Assembly (NCBI GenBank): GCA_900547295.1 | Contig: URGK01000039.1 | Span: forward strand, 1 to 24,500 | From: an uncultured Eubacteriales bacterium | Lineage (GTDB): Bacteria > Bacillota > Clostridia > Peptostreptococcales > Anaerovoracaceae | Length of the DNA: 24,500 nucleotides | Reading direction: 5' to 3' | Part shown: positions 1-6,275 of the stretch, piece by piece | Numbering within the stretch: position 1 is the first letter of the stretch | Layout: each line of letters opens with the position of its first letter | Translations under genes and position numbers: made by a program | Notes under the pieces: generated by a model | Told to the model about the DNA's origin: nothing | Database searches by the model: none | What the model saw: the letters and a program-made list of their open reading frames with translations, nothing else

Positions 1-280
1 TTTTATACGGAACTGCCGCAACGTATTCAGCGCCCTCGTTTTTACAGGAATAATAAATTTCACTGTTTATGCTTTTGTTAATCGTGCTAAGCAGCTTTTC
101 AGAACAGACTGTCTCATACTGCGCTATGTAGTCAGCATCCTCGCAGCCTGCTTTTTCAAGAGCTTTCTCTGCTGCTTTCTCTGCACTGAAATGCATATCA
201 AACATCAGAGGAAGTACTGCAAGGAGTGCAATAACTATCGCCGCATTCCTTATTGTCTTTTGCATTCTAGTCAGCTTCAT
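1..280 (-). CDS. Signal-anchored protein of unknown function, paralog of the next gene (partial, C-terminus off window)
   Basis: An open frame starts at ATG 280 and runs off the left edge with no stop; 93 residues are visible. It begins MKLTRMQKTIRNAAIVIALL, so there is a short basic start followed by one hydrophobic segment (about residues 12-27) and then an outward-facing soluble part. The first 40 residues closely match those of the gene just upstream (KLTR-QKTIRN, then a hydrophobic stretch, MF-(V/M)HF, then a short acidic/Ala-rich helix), so the two are tandem duplicates. The start lies 14 bp inside the end of the upstream gene, which suggests translational coupling. I do not recognise the family; its function is unknown. 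It is likely the last visible gene of a PadR-controlled membrane operon. Confidence 0.8.
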   Translation of the reverse strand, partial: MKLTRMQKTIRNAAIVIALLAVLPLMFDMHFSAEKAAEKALEKAGCEDADYIAQYETVCSEKLLSTINKSINSEIYYSCKNEGAEYVAAVPYK

Positions 281-1047
281 CTATTCCCTCCTGCTGTATG
301 TAATCTGTAGCCTTGGCATAAAGTGTATTGCATATGTACTTTGCTCTTTCCTCTGTAACAGACATCTTCCCTTTATATTTAACTTCCGATGACATCTTGT
401 GCCTGTCCTCAAGATGCACAGGGTTCCAGTCGCTTTCCTGCGGAACCAGACTTAATATCTCCTGCGTATCTATATTCATAATAATGCTGCAGCCGCCTTT
501 GTAGTCATCGCAAAACCCGTCGGAGAAATACGACACAGAGAATGAAATTATCTGCTCATCATTGAGATTTCTGTAAACTTCTATATAGCAGTCATTGTCC
601 AGCCATTCCCTTGCAAACTCAGCATACAGGCTCTCCGGATTTCTGACCTCCACACGCATACACTCTCTTCTGCCGGAGATATAATCTGGGCTGCTGTCGT
701 TTTCGTCACGTTTGACAGATGCTATCTTTATCCTGTCAGAAACTTTCACAATGTCAGGAGTTTCCGCCTTATACACCACACCGAACCAACTGTTGTACGG
801 CACGGTTATCATATACGAGTCGCCGTCAATATCAGCCTCATAAAACCTTTTGCTTATCGTATATCTGTTCTTTGCAAAAGCAGGCTTTGTCTTAAATTCG
901 TGGGATGCTATATATTTCGCATCCGTAAGACCCGCTTCCTCAAGCACCTCCTGCGCCGCAGCCTCCGAAGTGAAATGCACATTAAACAGCATAGGAACTG
1001 CTGCAATAAACACAGCCGCTATTACAATATTCCTTATTGTCTTTTGC
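245..1047. repeat. 19-bp identical direct repeat marking tandem gene duplication
   Basis: The plus-strand sequence ATTCCTTATTGTCTTTTGC occurs at 245-263 and again, identical, at 1029-1047. Both copies code for the same N-terminal stretch (QKTIRN) of the two tandem paralogous membrane proteins. The identity extends imperfectly on both sides. It is the DNA trace of a gene duplication with a unit of about 784 bp, not a mobile element. Confidence 0.8.
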
Positions 1048-1082
1048 GCCCTTGTCAGCTTAATCCTTTTAAATCTGTTCAT
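267..1082 (-). CDS. Signal-anchored protein of unknown function in the PadR operon
   Basis: A 271-residue protein. The start at 1082 is chosen because GGGGTGAAGAA lies directly before this ATG; a longer frame from 1148 would overlap the preceding gene and has no such site. The N-terminus is basic (MNRFKRIKLTRAQK), followed by one membrane segment at about residues 20-34 with no Cys for lipid attachment and no clear cleavage site, so it is probably a membrane-anchored extracytoplasmic protein. The rest is soluble and acidic. It has several Cys (for example in CDDYKGGC) but no motif I recognise. It starts 4 bp after the HAAS gene, and its 3' end overlaps a paralogous gene by 14 bp. It may be the output of the HAAS/PadR system, perhaps cell-envelope sensing; this is inference only. 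Confidence 0.85.
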   Translation of the reverse strand: MNRFKRIKLTRAQKTIRNIVIAAVFIAAVPMLFNVHFTSEAAAQEVLEEAGLTDAKYIASHEFKTKPAFAKNRYTISKRFYEADIDGDSYMITVPYNSWFGVVYKAETPDIVKVSDRIKIASVKRDENDSSPDYISGRRECMRVEVRNPESLYAEFAREWLDNDCYIEVYRNLNDEQIISFSVSYFSDGFCDDYKGGCSIIMNIDTQEILSLVPQESDWNPVHLEDRHKMSSEVKYKGKMSVTEERAKYICNTLYAKATDYIQQEGIDEAD

Positions 1083-1086
1083 TTCT

Positions 1087-1824
1087 TCACCCCTGCAGAT
1101 TATCCAGTCTGCATTCAGAATGTCTGCCGAACATATCGTAGACAACATCTATATACTTCGTGCCTGTATCGGCATTCTTAAATGCAACAGTGACATTTCC
1201 GTCTTCTTTCTGATAAAACATATATCCGCCTCCTGCAAGAGCCCTGCCGCTGTCGTCAAAAAAGCCTTCGGTTACAAAGGCGCTGTTCATACTGTACTCG
1301 CCCTTTATAACCTTTATCTGAAGATACATAATACTGTCCGGTTCTGAATGCGCCTCACCCTCAATTATAGCTATCCTCTCAAAACGCAGAACTGTATTTC
1401 CTATGGTTATGGTCTCGCCGTTTAACTTCTTTTGACTGTTAAGATTTCCGAAAGCCTCAGCGTCCTCATAGGTCATAATATCGCTTCCGTTGCTCTGATA
1501 TATACAGGGCTGTCCGCTGCCTTTAAAAAACACAACCGCCGATATTATAACTATGACTGCCATAACTGCTACCGCAAGCCGTGAAAGCTGCCAGAGCCAG
1601 CCTAAAAGCGGCTTGTGCACGCGGTTAAGCTCCCTGCCTATATCAGAAGGCTCTCCCATAGCCAAAACAGCCTTTGCCTCCGCTTCCTCCCGCGACATTC
1701 CCTGCCCGCAAAACCAGTCCGCTCTGTCCTCAATATGAGCCGCAAGCTCCTGACTGATGGATTTATGATCAGGCCTGAACCTGACTTCCTTTAAAACTCT
1801 GGTGATAAATTCCCCTCTGTCCAT
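1087..1824 (-). CDS. HAAS/DUF1700-type (permease prefix domain) membrane protein, PadR partner
   Basis: A 245-residue protein. Residues about 1-70 form the helical HAAS (DUF1700-like) domain often encoded next to PadR regulators: an AAHIEDRADWF helix, then GMSREEAEAKAVLAMGEP, then IGRELNRVHKP. One or two hydrophobic segments follow at about 73-100 (LLGWLWQLSRLAVAVMAVIV). The remaining 145 residues form a soluble, probably extracytoplasmic domain of unknown family. The start lies 34 bp inside padR, so the two are translationally linked. In known PadR-HAAS pairs the HAAS protein is a membrane partner whose level is set by PadR. Here the extra outer domain may sense or bind something at the envelope; that part is inference. 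Confidence 0.8.
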   Translation of the reverse strand: MDRGEFITRVLKEVRFRPDHKSISQELAAHIEDRADWFCGQGMSREEAEAKAVLAMGEPSDIGRELNRVHKPLLGWLWQLSRLAVAVMAVIVIISAVVFFKGSGQPCIYQSNGSDIMTYEDAEAFGNLNSQKKLNGETITIGNTVLRFERIAIIEGEAHSEPDSIMYLQIKVIKGEYSMNSAFVTEGFFDDSGRALAGGGYMFYQKEDGNVTVAFKNADTGTKYIDVVYDMFGRHSECRLDNLQG

Positions 1825-2156
1825 ATCGCACCGCCCTTACCATATACAACCTTGTTGACTGCATTGCTGAAAGCCTGCCACTGTCTGGCTTCCTCTGCGA
1901 ACTGCTCCTGTCCCTTTGCTGTAATTGAATAGTATTTACGTTCCTTGCCCTGCTGCGTCTTTTCTTTGTATGAGGTTACAAATCCCTTGTTTTCCAGCTT
2001 GTGCAGCACCGGATACAGTGTGCCCTCCCTGTACTGAAATGTACTGTCGGAACGCTCGTCAAGCGCCCTTATTATCTCATAGCCGTACATATCCTTTTCG
2101 GTCAGCAGGCTTAATACAAGAAGCATTGAGCTGCCGCCTACCAGTCCCTTATCCAT
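1791..2156 (-). CDS. PadR-family transcriptional regulator
   Basis: A 121-residue winged-helix protein. The PadR signature is clear: MYGYEIIRALDERS (recognition region), then YREGTLYPVLHKLENKGFV, then the wing (GKERKYYSITAKG), with a C-terminal dimerisation helix. The start at 2156 has an ideal ribosome binding site (GGAGGTGA, 7 bp before ATG). The gene is first in its operon and overlaps the HAAS gene by 34 bp. Its promoter carries two 19-bp palindromes of the PadR type (TAC-TAGAA-TTCTA-GTA), so it most likely represses its own operon until relieved by a ligand or envelope stress. The ligand is unknown. Confidence 0.95.
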   Translation of the reverse strand: MDKGLVGGSSMLLVLSLLTEKDMYGYEIIRALDERSDSTFQYREGTLYPVLHKLENKGFVTSYKEKTQQGKERKYYSITAKGQEQFAEEARQWQAFSNAVNKVVYGKGGAIWTEGNLSPEF

Positions 2157-2179
2157 TTATATTCACCTCCAATTAAATA

Positions 2180-2226
2180 TACCTAGAACTTCTATGTATG
2201 CTTATTATACTTAGAAGCTCTAGGTA
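2180..2226. promoter_or_regulatory. Paired PadR operator palindromes
   Basis: There are two 19-bp imperfect palindromes: TACCTAGAACTTCTATGTA at 2180-2198 and TACTTAGAAGCTCTAGGTA at 2208-2226, with centres 28 bp apart. The upstream box fills the spacer between -35 and -10; the downstream box covers the start site. The two boxes are also arranged as a larger inverted repeat, with 16-nt arms at 2179-2194 and 2212-2227. PadR regulators typically bind dyads with ATAC...GTAT ends, so assignment to the adjacent padR product is a well-supported inference. Confidence 0.85.
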
Positions 2227-2232
2227 TGTCAA
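2204..2232 (-). promoter_or_regulatory. Near-consensus sigma-A promoter of the padR operon
   Basis: On the minus strand TTGACA (2232-2227) is followed after exactly 17 bp by TATAAT (2209-2204), both perfect consensus hexamers. Transcription would start near 2197, about 40 bp before the padR ATG at 2156. So strong a promoter normally needs repression, which fits the operator boxes lying on it. Confidence 0.9.
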
Positions 2233-2240
2233 CCCTTGCT

Positions 2241-2468
2241 TTATTTCTTTATCGGCTCGGCCTCCAGCCGCTTCCCCATCAGAGGCGTCCACTCAAAGCC
2301 GCAGTCCTCGCATCTGGTCCTGTAGCCTGTCATAAATCCGTCATTATTGCAGACCACCTCGGCAAGCCCCTCTGCAACCGCCTCGCTTATCTCCGGCACA
2401 ACCAGCGCCCCTGCGGGAACAAGCCTTGTCAGCCTTTCGCTGCCGCATCTGTAACATTTTTTTACCAT
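2241..2468 (-). CDS. Small zinc-ribbon protein
   Basis: A 75-residue protein with two Cys pairs, CYRC near the N-terminus and CEDC near residue 54, followed by the aromatic segment GFEWTPL. This is the layout of a small zinc ribbon (four-Cys zinc site). An additional Cys (VVCNN) lies between them. The ribosome binding site AGGGGAGA is well placed before ATG 2468. The gene ends only 8 bp before the -35 box of the padR promoter and no terminator is seen between them, so transcripts may read into the padR operon. The partner is unknown; zinc-ribbon proteins of this size bind nucleic acid or protein. Confidence 0.8.
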   Translation of the reverse strand: MVKKCYRCGSERLTRLVPAGALVVPEISEAVAEGLAEVVCNNDGFMTGYRTRCEDCGFEWTPLMGKRLEAEPIKK

Positions 2469-2579
2469 ATCAATTCTCCCCTGTCCTGTATTTTGCTATG
2501 CAAGGCAATATTATCATACGTCCGCAGCCTTTTCAATCAAATATTCTCTTGAATATGGCGGTGAATAAGGGTAAACTGT

Positions 2580-2590
2580 TTGTAGTACAA
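2580..2590. promoter_or_regulatory. Palindrome before ridA, possible operator
   Basis: TTGTAGTACAA is a perfect 11-bp palindrome, 27 bp before the ridA start and followed by AAATTACAA. A weak promoter candidate lies upstream (TTGAAT at 2549-2554, TAAACT at 2571-2576, spacing 16). Function as an operator is only a suggestion. Apart from these sites I see nothing else in 2469-2616. Confidence 0.3.
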
Positions 2591-2616
2591 AATTACAAAT
2601 CTCACGGAGGTGTATT

Positions 2617-2994
2617 ATGAATAAAATTCACACTGATAAGGCTCCTGCAGCTGTAGGCCCTTATTCACAGGCAATTAAAATAAATGGAATGGTATTTACT
2701 TCGGGACAGATAGCTCTTGATCCTGCAACAGGAGATATAGTCGGCACAGACATCAGAACACAGACAGAGCAGGTTATGAAAAACCTTATGGAAGTTTTAA
2801 AGGCAGCAGGCACCAGGCAGGAAAACGCCATCAAGACAACCTGCTTTTTGAGCAATATGGACGATTTTGCAGCCTTTAATGAAGTTTATGCGCAGTACTT
2901 CACAGAAGCACCTGCAAGATCCTGCGTAGCCGTAAAAACTCTGCCTAAAAACGTTCTGTGCGAGGTTGAGGTTATCGCAGCAGTGGAGGATTAA
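2617..2994 (+). CDS. ridA: 2-iminobutanoate/2-iminopropanoate deaminase RidA
   Basis: A 125-residue RidA (YjgF/YER057c/UK114 family) protein of the usual length. RidA hydrolyses the reactive enamine/imine intermediates released by PLP enzymes such as threonine dehydratase, giving 2-oxoacid and ammonia and protecting other PLP enzymes from damage. Visible features are AVGPYSQA near the start, the active-site Arg in PARSCVAV (R101, equivalent to R105 of the E. coli protein) with the neighbouring Cys103, and CEVEVIA at the end, with Glu116. The ribosome binding site GGAGGTG sits 6 bp before ATG. It is encoded 3 bp before ilvA, so producer and cleaner of 2-aminocrotonate are co-translated. Confidence 0.95.
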   Translation: MNKIHTDKAPAAVGPYSQAIKINGMVFTSGQIALDPATGDIVGTDIRTQTEQVMKNLMEVLKAAGTRQENAIKTTCFLSNMDDFAAFNEVYAQYFTEAPARSCVAVKTLPKNVLCEVEVIAAVED

Positions 2995-2997
2995 TAT

Positions 2998-4218
2998 ATG
3001 AAAGAGCTTACACTTAAAAATTTTGAAGAGGCAGCGCAGCTTGTCAAAAATGTTACGCTCCCCACAAATCTTGAATACAGCGAAAGCCTGAGCAGCAAAA
3101 CAGGCGGCAAAATCTATCTCAAGCCCGAAAATATGCAGTACACCGGAGCCTACAAGGTTCGCGGCGCATATTACAAAATCGCAACCCTTACAGATGAGCA
3201 GCGCGCCAAAGGCCTTATTACAGCCTCAGCCGGAAACCACGCGCAGGGTGTAGCCTATGCCGCTAAAAAATTCGGCTGCAAGGCAACCATAGTAATGCCT
3301 ACGGTAACTCCTCTGATTAAGATAAACAGAACCAAAAGCTACGGCGCCGAAATCGTACTGCACGGCGATGTGTATGACGATGCCTGCGAAAAGGCAATGG
3401 AGCTTGCAGAGGAGCACGGATATACATTTATCCACCCGTTTGATGACCTTGCGGTAGCTACAGGTCAGGGCAGTATTGCCATGGAAATAGTTCAGGAGCT
3501 GCCTACGGTTGACTACATAATCGTGCCTATCGGAGGCGGCGGACTTATTACAGGAATTTCAACACTTGCAAAGATGCTCAACCCTAAAATCAAGGTAATC
3601 GGCGTGGAGCCTGCCGCTGCCGCAAGTATGACCGCGGCATTTGAAAAGGGCGAGCCTGTTACCCTGCCAAGCGCAAACACAATTGCAGACGGTACGGCAG
3701 TAAAGAGAGTCGGTGAAACCATATTCCCTTACTGCAAGGAAAACATTCACAAGATAATTACAGTCGATGACAATGAGCTTATCGGCGCATTCCTTGATAT
3801 GGTTGAAAATCACAAGATGATTGTCGAAAATTCGGGACTTCTGCCTGTAGCGGCACTCAGCCACCTTGATCTCAAGGACAAAAAAGCGGTTGTCGTATTA
3901 AGCGGCGGCAATATGGACGTAATCACAATGTCATCAATAGTTCAGCACGGACTTATTCAAAAGGACAGAATATTCTCCGTATCAGTGCTGCTGCCTGACA
4001 AGGCCGGAGAGCTTGTAAAGGTTGCCTCCATAATTGCAAAGGAGAAAGGCAATGTAATCAAGCTTGAGCACAACCAGTTTGTCAGCATCAACAGAATTAA
4101 CGCTGTTGAACTGCGCGTAACTATGGAAGCCTACGGTACGGAGCACAAGCTCTCTATCCTCAAGGCCCTTGAAGAAGCGGGATTTGAGCCTAAGGTTGTA
4201 GATACAAAATTATATTAA
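2998..4218 (+). CDS. ilvA: Threonine ammonia-lyase (threonine dehydratase), medium form with ACT-like domain
   Basis: A 406-residue cytoplasmic PLP enzyme converting L-threonine to 2-oxobutanoate and ammonia, feeding isoleucine synthesis or threonine fermentation. The fold-type II catalytic domain covers about residues 1-320: the PLP lysine in AYKVRGA (K53), the substrate loop SAGNHAQG (78-84) and the phosphate-binding GGGGL (179-183). An ACT-like regulatory domain follows (about 325-400, SVLLPDKAGELVKV). The length and single ACT-like domain match the medium form, not the long biosynthetic IlvA with two such repeats, so it may be a tdcB-like catabolic enzyme. The ribosome binding site GGAGGA lies inside the end of ridA. 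An intrinsic terminator follows directly, so ridA-ilvA is a complete two-gene operon. Confidence 0.95.
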   Translation: MKELTLKNFEEAAQLVKNVTLPTNLEYSESLSSKTGGKIYLKPENMQYTGAYKVRGAYYKIATLTDEQRAKGLITASAGNHAQGVAYAAKKFGCKATIVMPTVTPLIKINRTKSYGAEIVLHGDVYDDACEKAMELAEEHGYTFIHPFDDLAVATGQGSIAMEIVQELPTVDYIIVPIGGGGLITGISTLAKMLNPKIKVIGVEPAAAASMTAAFEKGEPVTLPSANTIADGTAVKRVGETIFPYCKENIHKIITVDDNELIGAFLDMVENHKMIVENSGLLPVAALSHLDLKDKKAVVVLSGGNMDVITMSSIVQHGLIQKDRIFSVSVLLPDKAGELVKVASIIAKEKGNVIKLEHNQFVSINRINAVELRVTMEAYGTEHKLSILKALEEAGFEPKVVDTKLY

Positions 4219-4225
4219 TAACAGC

Positions 4226-4270
4226 AAATGCTATGCAGGACCTTTACAGGTTTCGCATAGCATTTTTGTT
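4226..4270 (+). terminator. Intrinsic terminator of ridA-ilvA
   Basis: A perfect 11-bp stem AAATGCTATGC (4226-4236) pairs with GCATAGCATTT (4255-4265), with an inner ACCT/AGGT stem in the loop, and the run TTTTT overlaps the 3' arm. It begins 8 bp after the ilvA stop and faces the convergent operon. Confidence 0.85.
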
Positions 4271-4289
4271 TACCATATATCCGCAGGGG

Positions 4290-4715
4290 CTAAACCTCTG
4301 TTTCAAACATTTTGCCGCACTTCGGGCATTTAACTCTGATACGACCTCTGCCCTTTGGCGCCCTCATCTTCTGACCGCAGCCGGGACAGTTAAAAAACAT
4401 ATACTGACTGCCGCTGCTGTGTGTTTCATTATTACAGCTGCCGCTGTCATTCTGTTTTTTCTTCGGCTTTATGAAGCTGTTTTTTATTTCAAGATATTTT
4501 TCGTTTTCTCTGTATCTCTTAGGGATATTGGTTGAAAACATTCTGAAAAGGCCGTACACAATCCCTATAATCACAATATAGTAGCACAGCGCGCTGTGAA
4601 GCCATATGTAGAGCGCAAGGAATACAAGCACCGCTATTCCTATGAATTTCTCAAATTCATCAATACCTCTCCTGCCCAGCATAAATCTGTTTATCCTGCT
4701 TTTAAAATCGTTCAT
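4290..4715 (-). CDS. Two-TM membrane protein with C-terminal zinc ribbon
   Basis: A 141-residue protein. Two hydrophobic segments (about residues 24-39 and 43-57, ending IVYGLFRMF) are followed by a basic linker (KPKKKQ) and a C-terminal zinc ribbon with CPGC and CPKC pairs (FNCPGCGQKMRAP, then VKCPKCGKMFET). The ribbon probably lies in the cytoplasm. The ribosome binding site AGGAGGA is 8 bp before ATG. It is the last gene of a three-gene unit after the J-domain gene, 12 bp away. Similar TM plus zinc-ribbon proteins occur beside J-domain/DUF5685 genes in Firmicutes (family knowledge, not checked here). Function unknown. Confidence 0.85.
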   Translation of the reverse strand: MNDFKSRINRFMLGRRGIDEFEKFIGIAVLVFLALYIWLHSALCYYIVIIGIVYGLFRMFSTNIPKRYRENEKYLEIKNSFIKPKKKQNDSGSCNNETHSSGSQYMFFNCPGCGQKMRAPKGRGRIRVKCPKCGKMFETEV

Positions 4716-4727
4716 CGTATATTCCTC

Positions 4728-5354
4728 CTAACATATACAAGGCACAAACATATATCCGCCTCCGCCTGTGCAGCAGCTGCACAGCGCAAGTGTAAGGCAT
4801 ATATTATCACATGGGTTAAACGATACTGTTCTCCTGCCGTACTGTGTACCTGTCTGGTTGTACCAGTCGCTCTGATATTCCAGACTGTAAAGGTACTGCT
4901 GATAGTTCATATTTCCCGGAGCCATAGCCGCGGCAGCTCTGGCATCCGCTATAGCCGCCGATCTCTGACCCTTTCTCAGATATATATTGGATCTTAAAAA
5001 ATACCACTCAGCAGTTTTGTTTTCAATGCTGTTTAACACATTCATACCCTCATCGTATCTGCCGTTTTGTATGTAATTTCTGGCAGCATTCAGGTATATC
5101 TCCTCCTGTGTGCTGTCATGCTGCTGTCCTGTGTAGGAATTCCAGAATTCCTGATAATTGCCCTGCCCCGACCTCTGCTTCATAATAATGTCGTAGGCCT
5201 GCTGAACCTCCTTGAATTTCTCTTCATAGGCTTCCTTGTTGGGATTGTTCATATTGGCATCAGGGTGGTATTTTTTACTGAGCTGTTTGTATGCTTTTTT
5301 GATTTCATCATCTGTTGCATTGCTGTCTACTCCAAGCACCTCATATGGATTCAT
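4728..5354 (-). CDS. J-domain (DnaJ-like) protein with TPR-like region and Cys-rich tail
   Basis: A 208-residue protein. The start at 5354 is used because AGGAG precedes it and it overlaps the upstream stop codon (TAATG); an earlier in-frame ATG at 5393 lies within the preceding gene. The N-terminal J domain is complete (about 1-65: NPYEVLGVDSNATDDEIKKA, KKYHPDAN with the HPD triad, and a fourth helix), so it should stimulate an Hsp70/DnaK ATPase. Residues about 100-160 look like TPR-type helical hairpins (RYDEGMNVLNSI, then EWYFLRSNIYLRKGQRSAAIAD). The tail is Cys-rich (CDNICLTLALCSCC, GGGGYMF, PCIC) and may bind metal. It lacks the canonical DnaJ zinc-finger CxxCxGxG repeats, so it is not DnaJ itself but a specialised co-chaperone, presumably for its neighbours. 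Confidence 0.9.
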   Translation of the reverse strand: MNPYEVLGVDSNATDDEIKKAYKQLSKKYHPDANMNNPNKEAYEEKFKEVQQAYDIIMKQRSGQGNYQEFWNSYTGQQHDSTQEEIYLNAARNYIQNGRYDEGMNVLNSIENKTAEWYFLRSNIYLRKGQRSAAIADARAAAAMAPGNMNYQQYLYSLEYQSDWYNQTGTQYGRRTVSFNPCDNICLTLALCSCCTGGGGYMFVPCIC

Positions 5355-6175
5355 TAGGCTTTCTCTCCTTTTGCTTTTTCGTATCTTATCCATACTCCCG
5401 AATAGAGTATGTTTCTCATTATTTCGGCATCATCTATAATCGGAAGCTGTTCAAATTCCCCGGTACACTCCGCTATATTGACGGTAAGCACCTGCTCCCA
5501 CTGTTTCTCAAAATCGGCTTCTTTGTATATAGGTTTTATCGGATTGTATCTGTCCTTTTTAATATCCTCTTCAATATCCTCATACGCATCCAGCAGATAT
5601 ATGAATTTGCCCAGATAAAATCCGCAGCGGTAAAGCCGGTCTTTCCAGAAATCATCTCTGTATGCAAAAGCCTCACCCATTATCTCTCCAAATACGCCTG
5701 ACGGCTCTTCAAAGTTCTCCTCGCCTGCTTTTTCAAGTTCTGACAGTCTGTCGAGAAGCTCGCTTATCCTCTGCGCTTTTTGCGGCTGTCTTTTGCAGGC
5801 TTTTTTCATTTTGCCCTTAAGTAAAAGCGACAGCAGAAGCTTTGAAAACTTCCTCTCATCCTTCCAGTCATCAAGCACATTGTAGTATGCCATAATTATA
5901 TTAATATCAGCCGCATATTCCGATACTTCACTCGTAATTTCCTCATGCTTTGATACAGGGTGCGCAATGCATCTCCTGCATACGCAGCAGCTCTCAGGCT
6001 CATAAAGCCCCGAAAGCAGCATAACTAGAAAAGTCATATCGTAATTAAGAGTCAGTCTGCCCAAAAGTCCGTATTCTTTTTTGAGCGCTCTGCAAAGCCC
6101 GCAGTAATATGCTCTGTATCGGTCATATTCTCTGATTTTAAGTTCAGGGCGGTTTGCCATAACATATCCGAACAT
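5354..6175 (-). CDS. DUF5685-family protein with isoprenoid-synthase-like acidic motifs
   Basis: A 273-residue, mostly helical protein of the DUF5685 type: MFGYV start, YYCGLCRALKKEYG, YDMTFLVMLLSGLY, and LDAYEDIEEDIKKDRYNP. Cys25/Cys28 and Cys63/64/66/69 could form a metal site. Two acidic motifs stand out, DDWKDE (102-107) and DAYEDIEED (196-204), the second followed by KKDRYNP. Their placement resembles the two Mg-diphosphate sites of squalene/phytoene-synthase-like class I prenyl synthases. Enzymatic activity is not established. The ribosome binding site AGGAGATT precedes ATG 6175. It heads the unit with the J-domain and zinc-ribbon genes, sharing a TAATG stop/start overlap with the J-domain gene, so the J protein probably acts on it. 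Confidence 0.8.
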   Translation of the reverse strand: MFGYVMANRPELKIREYDRYRAYYCGLCRALKKEYGLLGRLTLNYDMTFLVMLLSGLYEPESCCVCRRCIAHPVSKHEEITSEVSEYAADINIIMAYYNVLDDWKDERKFSKLLLSLLLKGKMKKACKRQPQKAQRISELLDRLSELEKAGEENFEEPSGVFGEIMGEAFAYRDDFWKDRLYRCGFYLGKFIYLLDAYEDIEEDIKKDRYNPIKPIYKEADFEKQWEQVLTVNIAECTGEFEQLPIIDDAEIMRNILYSGVWIRYEKAKGEKA

Positions 6176-6255
6176 CTTAATCTCCTATATTGATTATATA
6201 TATTTCCGGTGTGCATAAGGTAATGTAAAAATGTAGTTTATATGAAAGCCGGCCG

Positions 6256-6275
6256 CAGATAGTGGGTTCTATCTG
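6256..6275 (-). other. Hairpin spanning the stop codon of the Fe-S protein gene
   Basis: On the minus strand CAGATAG pairs with CTATCTG around a 6-nt loop (AACCCA), and the stem contains the TAG stop of the upstream gene. GC-rich palindromic sequence (GCGGCCGGC) follows, not a U-run, so this is a 3'-end structure rather than a clear intrinsic terminator. Confidence 0.4.

Noticed and set aside
850..1347. Plus-strand open frames (850-1347 and 900-1181) opposite the HAAS and membrane protein genes
   Set aside because: Complementary shadows of well-supported minus-strand genes with proper ribosome sites; the products are Cys/Ile-rich and match no family.
1216..4764. Near-identical CATATATCCGCCTCC in two genes (about 1218 and 4749)
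   Set aside because: Both copies encode a GGGYMF segment in unrelated proteins; the similarity is most simply shared codon use and chance.
5315..5701. Plus-strand frames opposite the J-domain and DUF5685 genes
   Set aside because: No ribosome site, and the opposite strand carries recognisable domains (HPD motif, DUF5685 motifs).
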